64,000 nt of DNA from Plenodomus lindquistii (Eukaryota; Ascomycota; Dothideomycetes; Pleosporales; Leptosphaeriaceae): NCBI GenBank assembly GCA_025504975.1, contig JANUWI010000009.1, forward strand, positions 558,001 to 622,000, in the 5' to 3' direction. This document shows, one piece after another, positions 10,446 to 20,419 of the stretch. The number at the start of each line of letters is the position of its first letter. Positions within the stretch are counted from its first letter, which is position 1. The notes beneath the pieces are model-generated. The model searched no databases and was not told the DNA's origin. It worked only from the letters and a program-made list of their open reading frames with translations. Made by a program: the position numbers and the translations under genes.

Positions 10446-12732
10446 GGTGAGAGAGGAGTAATCAAGTGGGCTGGTGGAGCTTTAAAAGTAAAGTTGTGAG
10501 TGTGAGAAGAGATGATGTGATTTGGGTGTGTGATGAGGATATTCTGAGTGCTGTTCGCGATGGTACTTATACCTTTCTCCTGACTCCTTCATCCTTCAGC
10601 ATTTGAGTTCCATCTCCTTGCTATCATCTTAGTGTTAGTGCCTCCACGTCGGTACCAAGGTATCCCACGCCCCCCGATCAAGATCGTCGTAATGGTCGGC
10701 GAGAGTGATTACTCCTGTCTTCCCAACCAAAGCCCTTGGTCAATGTTTGGTCAGTTACATGACGTCTTTCACGCGGGCCCTGCTAAGGTCAACCCGCGCA
10801 GACAATCACGACCCAGCCTTAGAAACAAGTCGTTCTAGTCCAATTTGATATGTTCAGATCTACACTTTCTTAGCTCTTAGGGATAACAGGCTGTTGAATC
10901 TGTCACTTGGCGGATCTGCTCGGGGGGATCTGCAGGGCTGAGCCATTTCGATGTGTGCAATTACATGATTCTGCCTAATGAGGGATATGAACATTGAATT
11001 TCGGGAAAGATACAAACTACTTGTTGGAAAGCAATACGACAAGTACGCAGCGACCAACCAGACCAGACAGGGTAATGCGCGTCGAGTAGTATGCTCAAAT
11101 GTCTTCCTAATATGCAGACTTGGCTTCTGCTCCAATCCCAGCATCACTTCACTTCCCCAACACTACAAACGATGTTGCCAAACCACTAAAATACGCCAGC
11201 CAGCTAATAATTGTCAACAGGGCCCTCTCAGTCATCCCCGAGTGGAGCGAGACTACAAATCCCAATACCCTGGGTAAAATGCGGATGCATGCATGCACTG
11301 TCAACATACTTTGCCATATTTGTGCTCTACAGGTATCAGTACAACTACAAATGTAAACCCTCTCCACAGCCCGACGGCCACTATGCCTCCCCATGCCAAG
11401 CACATCCTTGTCGTGCACCAAGAAATGCTTATCAGATCTGCACGCGTCCTAGGAACATGCCGGCTGTCGATCATCATAGTCGAGGACTCACATACCGTAT
11501 CCAGAACTCGTTTTCCTTTTCAGTAGATACTAAGATGCGATTATAAGGCTGATCGACTTACTACACTGTTGTCATCGGGCGAGACACTCGGACGATAGGA
11601 AGAGTGAGATCGGGTCGGCGAATTCAGGCGCAGCGAGCGGATCTACAGTCGCTAGTGAAGGTCCGCGGTGCCAACCACCCAAACCACAACCACAACCACA
11701 AATTTCCGAAAGATATGACAGACGGCACTTGTCTCACGCGCCGGCGGCGGCGGGACCTGGACTGCCGTCATACCTAGAGTAATCGACCCCCGCAATCTTC
11801 ACCAACTACCAGAATTCGAAGTTGGCGCTTCCCTTATCTCCTTAGGAATACCTCTTGACACTCCCCATCACATCCTTGCTCCCAGGACACACCCCAAACC
11901 ATCCACCATCGCCAACCAAAAAAGGCAAGACCGGTGATACCTTGACACGCCAAAAGGAACTCCACCACCACCAATCTATGTATACAAACCGTGATTCCCA
12001 TCCAAGACCTTTTCATCCCATGTCCAAACAGCATGTTCGAGATTCTGCGCTACTTTGTATAACCAACACCAAGCAGCATCCATAGCCCATCACTCCTTTA
12101 TCTTTACCTGTGTATACAGAGATAACCAAACACCTTGTAAGATAAGCTGCATATCATCTCATCTCATTTTATATTCATCGTCTTATTCCTACATAAACCC
12201 TGTCTACACTTCCTCGCCCGCCTGCCCGCCTTAGGACCACCATCTCTCTTCTCTTCAAGCGCACATGCACATGCACACGCACACGTAGAACAGTACTCAT
12301 CCTTTCCCCGCCTTTATCCTTAGCCCTGCCCCTACTATCTTACCAATCCCACTCCTCCCTCCCTTGTCATCCATCCATCCATCCATCCATCTATACATAC
12401 AAAGCAATCTAGTCAAACAACCCAAACCTCGTCTACCATCCTTCCTCCCCGTAAGTAACTCTTTACCATTTACAAAAACCTACCATACTTAACTCATTCA
12501 TCACGGAAAGATCAGTAGGGAGTAGGATGAAAATACAACTAACCATCCACACATTTCACGTTGCCATTTCTCAAATAACGAACAGCACATCAACCTGCTA
12601 CATGTACTCATGCTTCCTTCGTACCCATCCAACATATCTGCATTCCCACACTCTACACTCTACAGTTTATGTCCTTCGACCAAGTGAAGAATAGTATACT
12701 TACCCCATCCCTCCTGCGTTGACAAGTTTGAG

Positions 12733-12733
<1 letters not shown>

Positions 12734-12777
<44 letters not shown>
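12734..12777 (+). repeat. (CA)22 microsatellite
   Basis: An uninterrupted CA dinucleotide repeat of 22 units lies in the gene-free interval. Confidence 0.97.
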
Positions 12778-12778
<1 letters not shown>

Positions 12779-13000
12779 CTACTGTTACATCCCAACTGCA
12801 GATGCTTTCACCCTGAACCCTTCCTAGTTCAAGTCATGAAACCCAGGCTTTATATGTATGTACAGAGTCAACTACGCTGTTTACGGATTTCGTGTCAGTT
12901 TGTGGCTGGGGGTAGAGGTTGAAGTTGAATACTGGGTGACAAATTTACAAAAACATTGGAAAAAAAAAAAAGTGTCAAATATAATATTCCAATTCGCTAA

Positions 13001-13025
13001 TCCATTCCATTCCATTCCATTCCAT
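13001..13025 (+). repeat. (TCCAT)5 pentanucleotide repeat
   Basis: Five perfect TCCAT units follow an A-homopolymer (about 12961-12971). Confidence 0.95.
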
Positions 13026-13085
13026 CATTCAAAGGGTATCAGGCGCCAAATATCAGTCCAAAAATCCTAGCAGTTGGGTGTCCCT

Positions 13086-13102
13086 CCCCCCCCCCCCCCC
13101 CC
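13086..13102 (+). repeat. C17 homopolymer
   Basis: Seventeen consecutive C residues are followed by GAAAAAAA. Homopolymers of this length are prone to length error in assembly. Confidence 0.9.
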
Positions 13103-13241
13103 GAAAAAAACAACAAAAGAAAAACAAGAAACCACCGCATTCACATAATGCGCCAATCTCAAATCTCCCATCAACTATCCCCCACATCTTCCCACTCCCT
13201 CTATATCCGCCATTCTTCCGCTTGCCATCCCATTCTCCATC

Positions 13242-14793
13242 TCAAACCGGGTTACTCTCCTCATCCCACGGAAAATCATGCGGCTCAACCCTCGTACACG
13301 TCAAATATGGCAATCCCCCTTCTCTCAAATCCAACTCTAGGAAATTTCTCATGACAGGCTTAACCGCATCTTTCGCTTTATTCTTAATTTCGTCGACTCT
13401 TCTCTCGAAGCGCTTCAAGTTCTCGCGGTTGTATTGTTCGGGGCTGAGGCGAAGAAAGCGTTTACACTCGTCGTGGTTGAGGTAGCTGTTTCCTCCTTGG
13501 CCGAGGAGGCGGAAGATGCGGCCGGTGTTGAAGGCTGGTGGGGTTGGGGGGGATGGCGCACCAATGACTGTGCCGTTGCGGGAGGCCTGGACGCGAGGAG
13601 GTTTGAGAATGGGGGCGGGAGGTGGTGTTGTGTTTTCTGCGAGCCATTGGCGGAAGAGAGATACTGCCATCCAGTCTAGCCAGTTACTTGAGGGGCTGAC
13701 GCGGTCGCCGCGACTTGTGGTTAGGGACAGCCTGAAGAGTTTGACTTCAATCTTCATTTTGATTTCGTCGACTTCGTCGACCTTGTCTTCGATGAGTTCA
13801 AGGACGGAGTCGGGGATTTGGCCGCGCAGCTGGTTGATGCCTTGGGGCCATTGACCGACAACGTGGACCATGGCTTCGGCGAAGATGGCTTTGCTGCGCG
13901 CCATGTAGCCGAGTTTGAGGTAGCTGGGTGGGTATTTGGCGATTTGCTTCCAGAGGCGGCCTTGAAAGCGGAGGAGGTGGTGGTCTACGCGTGGTCCGAT
14001 GACGCCGAGCGCGTCGTACATGTCGGCGAGTTGTAGGAGGGACTTGCATTCTACATAGGCGCTTGCGATATTGACAGAGTCGAGGGCGGGCGCGTAGTTG
14101 TAGAAGATGCGGAAGAGGTTGTCGTAGTCGCGGAAGGTGTCGTCGTCGGGATCGCTTTCGGCGGCGGCGGCTGGGACGTGGATGGTGGAGAAGTTGGCCA
14201 TGCTGCGGAAGAAGCCCGACTGGGGTGCTGTAGGCTTGTTGCGCGCAGGAGGTGGTTGTGAGGCGGGTGCCGCGTCGCCAAACATGGTGGGCGCGTTCTT
14301 CTGGGCCTGTGTAAGTGTGTTGTCGCATGGCTGAGTCGACCAAACAAACCTTCTGAACCAACATGGGCAGGTCGTCTTCAGTGCTGCCCCAATCGAGCTC
14401 GAATCTCCACTTCCTCTTTTCTTGTGGTCGCGCACTCGACGGTATCCTCGCCATGGCTGCTGAGCCATTCGCCGCAGAGCCACTTGCCTCGCCCGCCGCA
14501 GCCCACTCATCGCTGGTGCCAGCCTCAAAGAAGCCTGAGCATTGCGTGAGAATCAGCTTGTGCAAGAGGTATCGCGCCTCCTTGCGCCCGTTGTTGATGA
14601 CAATCTCGACATCGCCCGTGTGTGTGAAGACGGGGAACTCGTTCTGCGGCTGCAGGGTGGTGCCCCCAAACTGCGAGCGGGTGGTGCGGTGTCTGCGGAT
14701 GGTGGATGCGCGTGAGGAATGCGACGAGACCGAGGGCGGGCGGCGGATGGGCAGTGAGCGGTCGGCGCTCGAGGAATCGGGGTAGGAAACCAT
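13242..14793 (-). CDS. BTB/POZ domain protein
   Basis: Two exons, 14793-14350 and 14306-13242, joined over a 43-bp intron (GTTTGT...CACAG, phase 0), encode 502 residues. After a Ser/Arg-rich leader, about residues 48-80 (FPVFTHTGDVEIVI...YLLHKLILTQCSGFFE) match the start of a BTB/POZ fold, where substrate adaptors dimerise. The domain is interrupted by a Gly/Ala/Ser-rich insertion and a Pro-rich linker and resumes as DDTFRDYDNLFRIFYNYAP...LLQLADMYDALGV. The C-terminal half (about 270-502) is helical with a Pro-rich stretch. Fungal proteins of this layout are widespread but mostly uncharacterised; a role as a Cul3 adaptor is possible, not shown. Confidence 0.82.
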
Positions 14794-14942
14794 GCGCCGC
14801 GACTGAGGCTGGTCCAGCTCTTGGGTGGTTCAGTTGGGGGAGGCGGCCGAAGATATGCGCTCGAGGCGGTGGGATAGGATGGGATGGCGGCAGGAGAGAT
14901 GGCGGGAAGCCGGTCGCACCGCAGGCAGACGGCGAGGGGGTG

Positions 14943-14966
14943 CAGCAGCAGCAGCAGCAGCAGCAG
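14943..14966 (+). repeat. (CAG)8 trinucleotide repeat
   Basis: Eight perfect CAG units lie 150-173 bp upstream of the BTB gene start, outside any supported coding exon. Confidence 0.95.
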
Positions 14967-15337
14967 CAAGGTCGCTGCGGGTTGCGCTGTTGGGCACGCA
15001 AAGGTGCAGGCTTCGAGTGCAGCGGGCGGGACGAGGCTTGTTGACGCCGACGTGGTTGTTGACACTGTTGACGTGAGGCTGGAGTCGGCTGGTGCCAGGT
15101 GAACCGTCAACCGTGGACCGTCAACCAAGGGAGGGCCCGCTCTCAGGTGCACCCCGCCTCAAAAGTGCGACCACAGTCCTGGCACTAGTTGTCGCGCAGA
15201 ATCAATCGCCCTCGCCAGCGCTGCTCGTGTTTCATGGGCAGGGAGAGTTGCTGTTTCATGCGCCGGCCGCCCAAACGACGACAGTGGCTGGGGCGAAGGG
15301 CTCACATGGCCGTTTTGCCTGCATGCAGCTGGTGCTG

Positions 15338-15379
15338 GTGACTGGCGACTGGCGACTCGTGACTGGTGACTGGTGACTG
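15338..15379 (+). repeat. Six tandem copies of a 7-bp unit (GTGACTG and variants)
   Basis: Six copies in a row read GTGACTG, GCGACTG, GCGACTC, GTGACTG, GTGACTG, GTGACTG. The repeat lies between two genes on the same strand. Confidence 0.9.
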
Positions 15380-15670
15380 GTCCGCTCTGTGCCCAATGCC
15401 GACTCAGCCTCGACGCCTTTCAGCTGGCATGGTGCCTGCAAACCACCGGATTGGACCAGCCGAGAACGGATATGCAGGACCGCCGAACGCGCGTGGTGAA
15501 TGTGGGCCAACCAAGCACGCTGTCGGCCGCCAACTGCCAGTTCACCACGGCCCACTTTTGGCCACGATCAACGACAGACATGCCAACTTGGAAGGAACAG
15601 TCAGGTATCGCGACCACGCACATGTGGCTACCAAATGTCTAGCCTACTTTCAACTATCAACTATCCTTCA

Positions 15671-17197
15671 CTACTTCACCGCCGCTCTGATCTTGTCTTG
15701 CCCACCCATGTACGGTCGCAACACCTCTGGTATCGTCACCGAAGCGTCGTCTCCGTCCCAGTGGTGCTCCAGAATAGCAGCAATAACTCGAGGCACCGCC
15801 AGCGCCGTACCGTTGAGCGTGTGTGGATAGTCCAACTTGCCGTTCGGGATGCGCATCCGCGTTTGCAATCGTCGAGTTTGGTAGTCTGTACACATACTGG
15901 TCGAAGTAACCTCACCCCATCCGTTGTCCTTCTCGCGCGAAGGAAACATGGCCTCAATGTCTTGCTTCCTTGCGGCACTAGCACCAAGGTCCGTGGTGGG
16001 CATCTCGAGTATGCGACAATGCAATCCAAGTGCCTCTAATATCTCCTTTTGAATCGACATCATCTCCTCAAAAATGGCTTCCGAGCTGGATGCTGCCTCG
16101 CCGGTGAAATGTTCATCTCCGGTATAATCAGGTGTCGTCCAGGCGAACATCTCCACCTTGGTAAACTCATGCACCCTGTACAGACCCTTAGTGTCTGCTC
16201 CTCGTGCTCCTGCTTCTGCACGATAGCATCGACTCACACCGACAGTCTTTAGCGGTAGCTCATTCTGCTCGAGCGTCGTGTTCGCCTTCATGCCAGCCAA
16301 CGGAATCTCTGCCGTTCCCGCAAGGACTAGTTGCGGCTTTGCCTTGTCCTTGTCTGATTGGTCAATAGCATAGACTTGCTGCTCACCATTCTGATCTCGC
16401 GGTTGGAAGCCACATGCCGAGGCCATGTGCGAGTATACCAGCGACGGCGGCGCGACCGCTTTCCACCCTTTACTCCTCGCCACGCTCAGAGCATACTGGA
16501 CAAGCGCTTGTTCCAGCATCGCGCCATCGCCAACCAGAAAATACCATCCCCAACCCGACGTTTGTGCAGACCCTGTAAAGTCTAATATGCCCAACTGCTG
16601 TCCAATCTCCACATGTGATCTCCGTGCACTCGAGTTCGCCGGCTTGTGGTGCTCGTTGATGTATCCAACAACTTCCGGTTCAGTACCGACTGGGGTATGT
16701 GTACTGCTCAGGTTGGGCAAGTCCAGGGCCAAACTTTCAATCTCATCCTGTAGCTGTGTCTCACGAGCCTCGATGGCGCTCAATTCCGTCTTTACCTCCT
16801 TTGCTTGTCTGATCATGGCCTCCTTGTTAGGAACTGCAGTGTTTCCATCTGTAGCCTTCAGCTTGGTTGCGACCTTGGCCAATTGAGCCCGCAATTGGTT
16901 GTTTCGTTCGCGAAGGCTGCGGCTGCTTTGCTGAAGTGCCTGCCACTGCTCATGCAGCTCGATAATTCGCCACGATGATCGACTGTGTGCAGCATAGTTT
17001 CGATCTATACAATTCTGCTCGTACAGTCCTGGGGCGTTTCGGATGTGCTTGATGTCAATGGTGGGTTTGGGTGCGAATGCAGGTCTGGTGTAGCTTCGGA
17101 GCGCGACGTAGGGTTGTCGACATGGTTTTTGACGCAGGTGTGGAGACTGCACTTTGCTCAGTGGTCGCCCATAAAAGGGCCTTGGTATTGATCTCAT
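15671..17197 (-). CDS. DIA4: Seryl-tRNA synthetase, probably mitochondrial
   Basis: One uninterrupted frame of 508 residues. The first ~35 residues are rich in Arg/Pro/Ser and lack acidic residues, as expected of a mitochondrial targeting sequence. Residues about 45-150 form the long helical tRNA-binding arm (EQWQALQQSSRSLRERNNQL...). The class II catalytic core carries motif 2 (RCYRAEAGARGADTKGLYR) with the Ser-specific HEFTKVEMF block, and motif 3 (NGTALAVPRVIAAILEHH). The enzyme charges tRNA-Ser, here most likely in the mitochondrion. Its start diverges from the TLC-domain gene across 0.8 kb. Confidence 0.93.
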   Translation of the reverse strand: MRSIPRPFYGRPLSKVQSPHLRQKPCRQPYVALRSYTRPAFAPKPTIDIKHIRNAPGLYEQNCIDRNYAAHSRSSWRIIELHEQWQALQQSSRSLRERNNQLRAQLAKVATKLKATDGNTAVPNKEAMIRQAKEVKTELSAIEARETQLQDEIESLALDLPNLSSTHTPVGTEPEVVGYINEHHKPANSSARRSHVEIGQQLGILDFTGSAQTSGWGWYFLVGDGAMLEQALVQYALSVARSKGWKAVAPPSLVYSHMASACGFQPRDQNGEQQVYAIDQSDKDKAKPQLVLAGTAEIPLAGMKANTTLEQNELPLKTVGVSRCYRAEAGARGADTKGLYRVHEFTKVEMFAWTTPDYTGDEHFTGEAASSSEAIFEEMMSIQKEILEALGLHCRILEMPTTDLGASAARKQDIEAMFPSREKDNGWGEVTSTSMCTDYQTRRLQTRMRIPNGKLDYPHTLNGTALAVPRVIAAILEHHWDGDDASVTIPEVLRPYMGGQDKIRAAVK

Positions 17198-18001
17198 GGT
17201 GTTGACATTGGTCAGGTTGTTCCTGCCCTTATGACTGCATCGTCACTTCGGAACTTTTGGTCATGGCCAAGCGAGCGATCCCTGCACACACCGGGCGCGT
17301 CGCGTAGAGTACCCCACATGACGCGTTGCTCACAGAACTAATGTGCCAAAGTGTTTGGAGGCAGTTCAGAGGAGATTGTCAACAGGAGATTGTTGGAATG
17401 ACATGCTCGTTAGTCTTTGAGAGGAATACTGCGGTCGTGAGGATGCTTTGTACTGTTTCACAAAAACAACGGTAATCTACAGAGCAAGGTGGTGATCATG
17501 CAAATCAGCTTGGCACTTGAGTCGTTGTCACCCGCTGGGGGGCAAACAACCATTGTCCACATAGGATTGATTGCAAGCCTGACCGTCTGTATGTTCTCGT
17601 CTCCATCTCATGTGCTCCGAGAGCATTACACAAAACACGACTTTCTCAGACATTTCTGCAATATGACGTGGTCCCGTGGCTGGCGCCTCGCGCACGTCGT
17701 GTCCCCGGCGCAGCGTGAGGCGCTCCTTGTCCGCTAAGCGAAGCTCGGCCTCCGTCGCCGTCGCCGTCGCCGCAGCCGCATGCCCATCTTTGTCAGGTAA
17801 CCTCGAGCGGGTATGCCTCATTGTGTCCCCCGCGGCCTGACCTGATAAAGCGTCGTGCCCCGTTGACGCCCTTGTCGTCCCTTGTATCGACCTTTTTTGC
17901 GTTGGACGTCTGCTCTCTCATAGTACGTCTTCTGCGGACTCCGCCAGCCCGTCTCCATCACACCTCCGCATCTGCACCCCACGCACATCAACATATCCAC
18001 C
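17198..18001. promoter_or_regulatory. Divergent intergenic region (seryl-tRNA synthetase / TLC protein)
   Basis: This 804-bp stretch holds two divergent promoters. A CGTCGC-type run (about 17754-17772) is the only simple-sequence feature noticed. No TATA box was recognised. Confidence 0.45.
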
Positions 18002-19217
18002 ATGCGCGATCCTTTCCCACTGCCACGGCCGACGGCGCTGCTGCCCTATGTCCAGCCAGTCGCCGACTTTCTAAACATGAAGACGCTGCCCCTGCACTTC
18101 CACGAAGTCATTGCAGCATTCGCCCTCTACCATGTCATCAATCGATACGTCGCGCCCGCCATCTCGCTGTACTTCTTCCCGCGGATATATCCATCCTTCA
18201 ACGCGCGGACAAAGCTGAACTGGGACGTCCATATCGTATCCTTTGTACAGAGCACGCTCATCTGTGCATTGGCGTTATGGGTGCTGAGGACAGACGATGA
18301 GCTACGTCAGATGGACATGATGGAGCGTGTACACGGCTATACGGGGGCCTCAGGACTCGTCCAAGCGTTTGCAGGAGGATACTTCCTGTGGGATCTAGTA
18401 ATCACGGTGCAGAATGTGCGCATCTTTGGTATGGGCATGCTGTTCCATGCCATCTCTGCGCTGGGCGTCTTCTCACTGGGTTTCGTAAGCATGTCGATAT
18501 CCTTTTGGACATCTCACGACCACTGACGAGTAATAGCGGCCTTTTGTAAACAACTACGCGTGCACCTTCATCCTCTACGAGCTGTCCTCGCCGTTCCTTA
18601 ACATCCACTGGTTCTGCGATAAGCTCAATATGACTGGCACGACCCTCCAGCTTGTCAACGGCATCGTCCTCCTCTTCACCTTCTTCTCCTGCCGCCTCGT
18701 CTGGGGCTCATATCAATCCGTCCGCGTCTTCGGCGACGTCTACCGCGCCTACTACGCCGGCCCAGTCTCCCTGTCCGACCCCCAGTTCGGCAAGCTAAAC
18801 AACAGCACCGTAGTCGGAAACGCAGGCTTCAAAAACGACGTCCTTCGCTTCGCCGAAGGCCAGACAGTCCCCCTATGGCTTGCAGGCGCCTACCTAGCCG
18901 CAAACATTGTTCTCAACAGCCTCAACTGGTTCTGGTTCGCCAAGATGATCCAGACACTACGCAGCCGCTTCGAGCCCCCGCTCGGTACCAAGAAAGCGAC
19001 ACCTGTTGGTGAAAAAGTCATTGAGATTCCAGAAAACGAGAAGGTTCTGATCGAGGGTACACATGTCTCTACTCCTGCGGCGCGAGAGGACGATGCTAAA
19101 GATTATGTCAATGCAGCTGCGAATGGTGTTGTCACGGAGAAGAGCAGGGGCGGGACGCATCTCGAGGTCAAGCAAAGTGAGGTCAGAAGTCGGACGAGTA
19201 CTAAGAGGAGAGGCTAG
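18002..19217 (+). CDS. TLC-domain multipass membrane protein (TLCD/TRAM-LAG1-CLN8 family)
   Basis: Two exons, 18002-18484 and 18537-19217, joined over a 52-bp intron (GTAAGC...AATAG, phase 0), give 387 residues. Five to seven hydrophobic segments span about residues 35-285. HEVIAAFALYHVI, WDVHIVSFVQS, GGYFLWDLVI and the FHAISAL / NNYACTFILYELSSPFLNIHW region match the TLC domain as found in TLCD4/TMEM56-type proteins, rather than ceramide synthases, which carry a stricter HH-containing Lag motif. The last ~100 residues are hydrophilic. TLC proteins act in ER lipid sensing or metabolism; the substrate is unknown. Confidence 0.85.
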
Positions 19218-19543
19218 ACTTTGTCGTAGTCAAGTTTGGATATAGAGACTCGAGAGCAGTATTTGAGGATAGATTGGAGGGTTGTAGATGAAGGCAGTTT
19301 GATGTATTCAATTTTGATCTGTTCAATCTGCTCGGGAGCTCTGTCTTCGAAGAACTTGTGCGCTCATGACGAAGGCTTTCTTTCTGCAAAGCCATACTGG
19401 GGAAAGAAGCTCGTGGGTGCATGATACTTAAGCTGTCGTTGAGCTACAACGGAAGTATTGGCTGAGCAACTCGAAATCGTTGTCTACAATTCCTTTCTAA
19501 GGCAAGTAAAGTAACACAACGCTCCATCGTTATGCCGCTGGCG

Positions 19544-19546
<3 letters not shown>

Positions 19547-19582
<36 letters not shown>
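19547..19582 (+). repeat. (TC)18 microsatellite
   Basis: An uninterrupted TC repeat is followed by imperfect CT-rich sequence to about 19598. Confidence 0.95.
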
Positions 19583-19584
<2 letters not shown>

Positions 19585-19698
19585 TCTCTCCCTCTCTCGC
19601 TTCATTTCAAGAATTCTCGCAAGTAAATTTCTGGTGCAGCAGCATAATGTCAGGCACGTACCAAGTAGGGAATGTTGATGATTGTTTCTTCGTCTAGT

Positions 19699-19762
19699 CG
19701 TCGGTTCGCACCCCTGTCCAATTCAGCTATTCGTCAAACTTAGACCGGGGCGCGAACCGACG
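19699..19762. repeat. Imperfect inverted repeat, two 19-bp arms with a 26-bp loop
   Basis: The left arm (19699-19717, beginning CGTCGGTTCGC) and the reverse complement of the right arm (19744-19762) agree at 17 of 19 positions. The spacer is AT-richer than the arms. The structure could fold as a hairpin or be the ends of a tiny mobile-element remnant. No flanking gene uses it as a terminator at close range. Confidence 0.75.
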
Positions 19763-20419
19763 TGTAAAGATCCTGCATTTCATGTATTGCGCATAGGTGA
19801 ACGAAATGCATGTCTTATCGCGCGAGCGTGAGATACTTACAATCTGGGTGCTCTACATTAACTCCCCCGCTTCGTTGGATACAGATGAGTACAGAGGCTG
19901 AGAATCCAGATCATAATGCGTCACATGCGCGTGTGGCCTGCTTACCGTGCAGCACTTGCTGCGCATCAAGCTGCGAATCTTGGCAGAAGCGCAGTTGCCT
20001 ACCGACGTCAGCCTGGTCACCTCTCTGTGATACGAAAACGTTCCATTCGGTCGTATTGACCTACAAAGTGCAGCTTTGCAATAGAATACTACATACAGTG
20101 GCGCAAGGTCCTCTCTTTTTCTTTCCGTCTGCTGGTTGATCGCACAGCAGGCTGGGGAATGGTACAACCAGACTGCAGATTCATCAAAGGCATATCGAAA
20201 CAATACCAGTGAGCATGTCGGTCAGTGTTTTCTAACATATAACTATGGTTAGGTACTGACAATAGAAAGTCTCGACATCTTCCATCGCAAAGAAACGCGA
20301 ATATAGATCAAGGCATCCCAAGGTCAAGGACCTTATCTTCGGACAACTGGAGTACCACCGCGGTAACTGGACTCAAAAGTGCAGACCAAGAAGACCACCC
20401 ATATTCAGCTTTGGGTTTA

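Larger units (their letters stand above)
10446..13241. other. 2.8-kb gene-free interval rich in microsatellites
   Basis: No convincing coding frame was found on either strand. From about 11,820 to 13,200 the plus strand is strongly C/A/T rich and poor in G. It contains a CATC tandem near 12368-12391, a long CA repeat, a TCCAT tandem and a C homopolymer. It separates the hydrophobin promoter from the 3' end of the BTB gene. A non-coding transcript or long untranslated region is possible but unproven. Confidence 0.5.
14794..15670. other. Intergenic (BTB gene promoter; 3' end of seryl-tRNA synthetase gene)
   Basis: The stretch holds a CAG repeat (14943-14966) in the likely 5' leader of the BTB gene and a 7-bp tandem repeat at 15338-15379. 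Long minus-strand frames here are low-complexity and judged spurious. Confidence 0.45.
19218..20419. other. Intergenic between TLC protein and HET gene
   Basis: The stretch contains a TC microsatellite (19547-19582) and a long imperfect inverted repeat (19699-19762). No gene was recognised, although an open stretch at 20266-20449 could be an alternative HET exon. Confidence 0.45.

Noticed and set aside
13798..14349. Arg/His/Pro-rich continuation of the BTB exon 1 frame
   Set aside because: It is the out-of-phase read-through after the GTTTGT donor at 14349; the spliced frame carries the conserved sequence.
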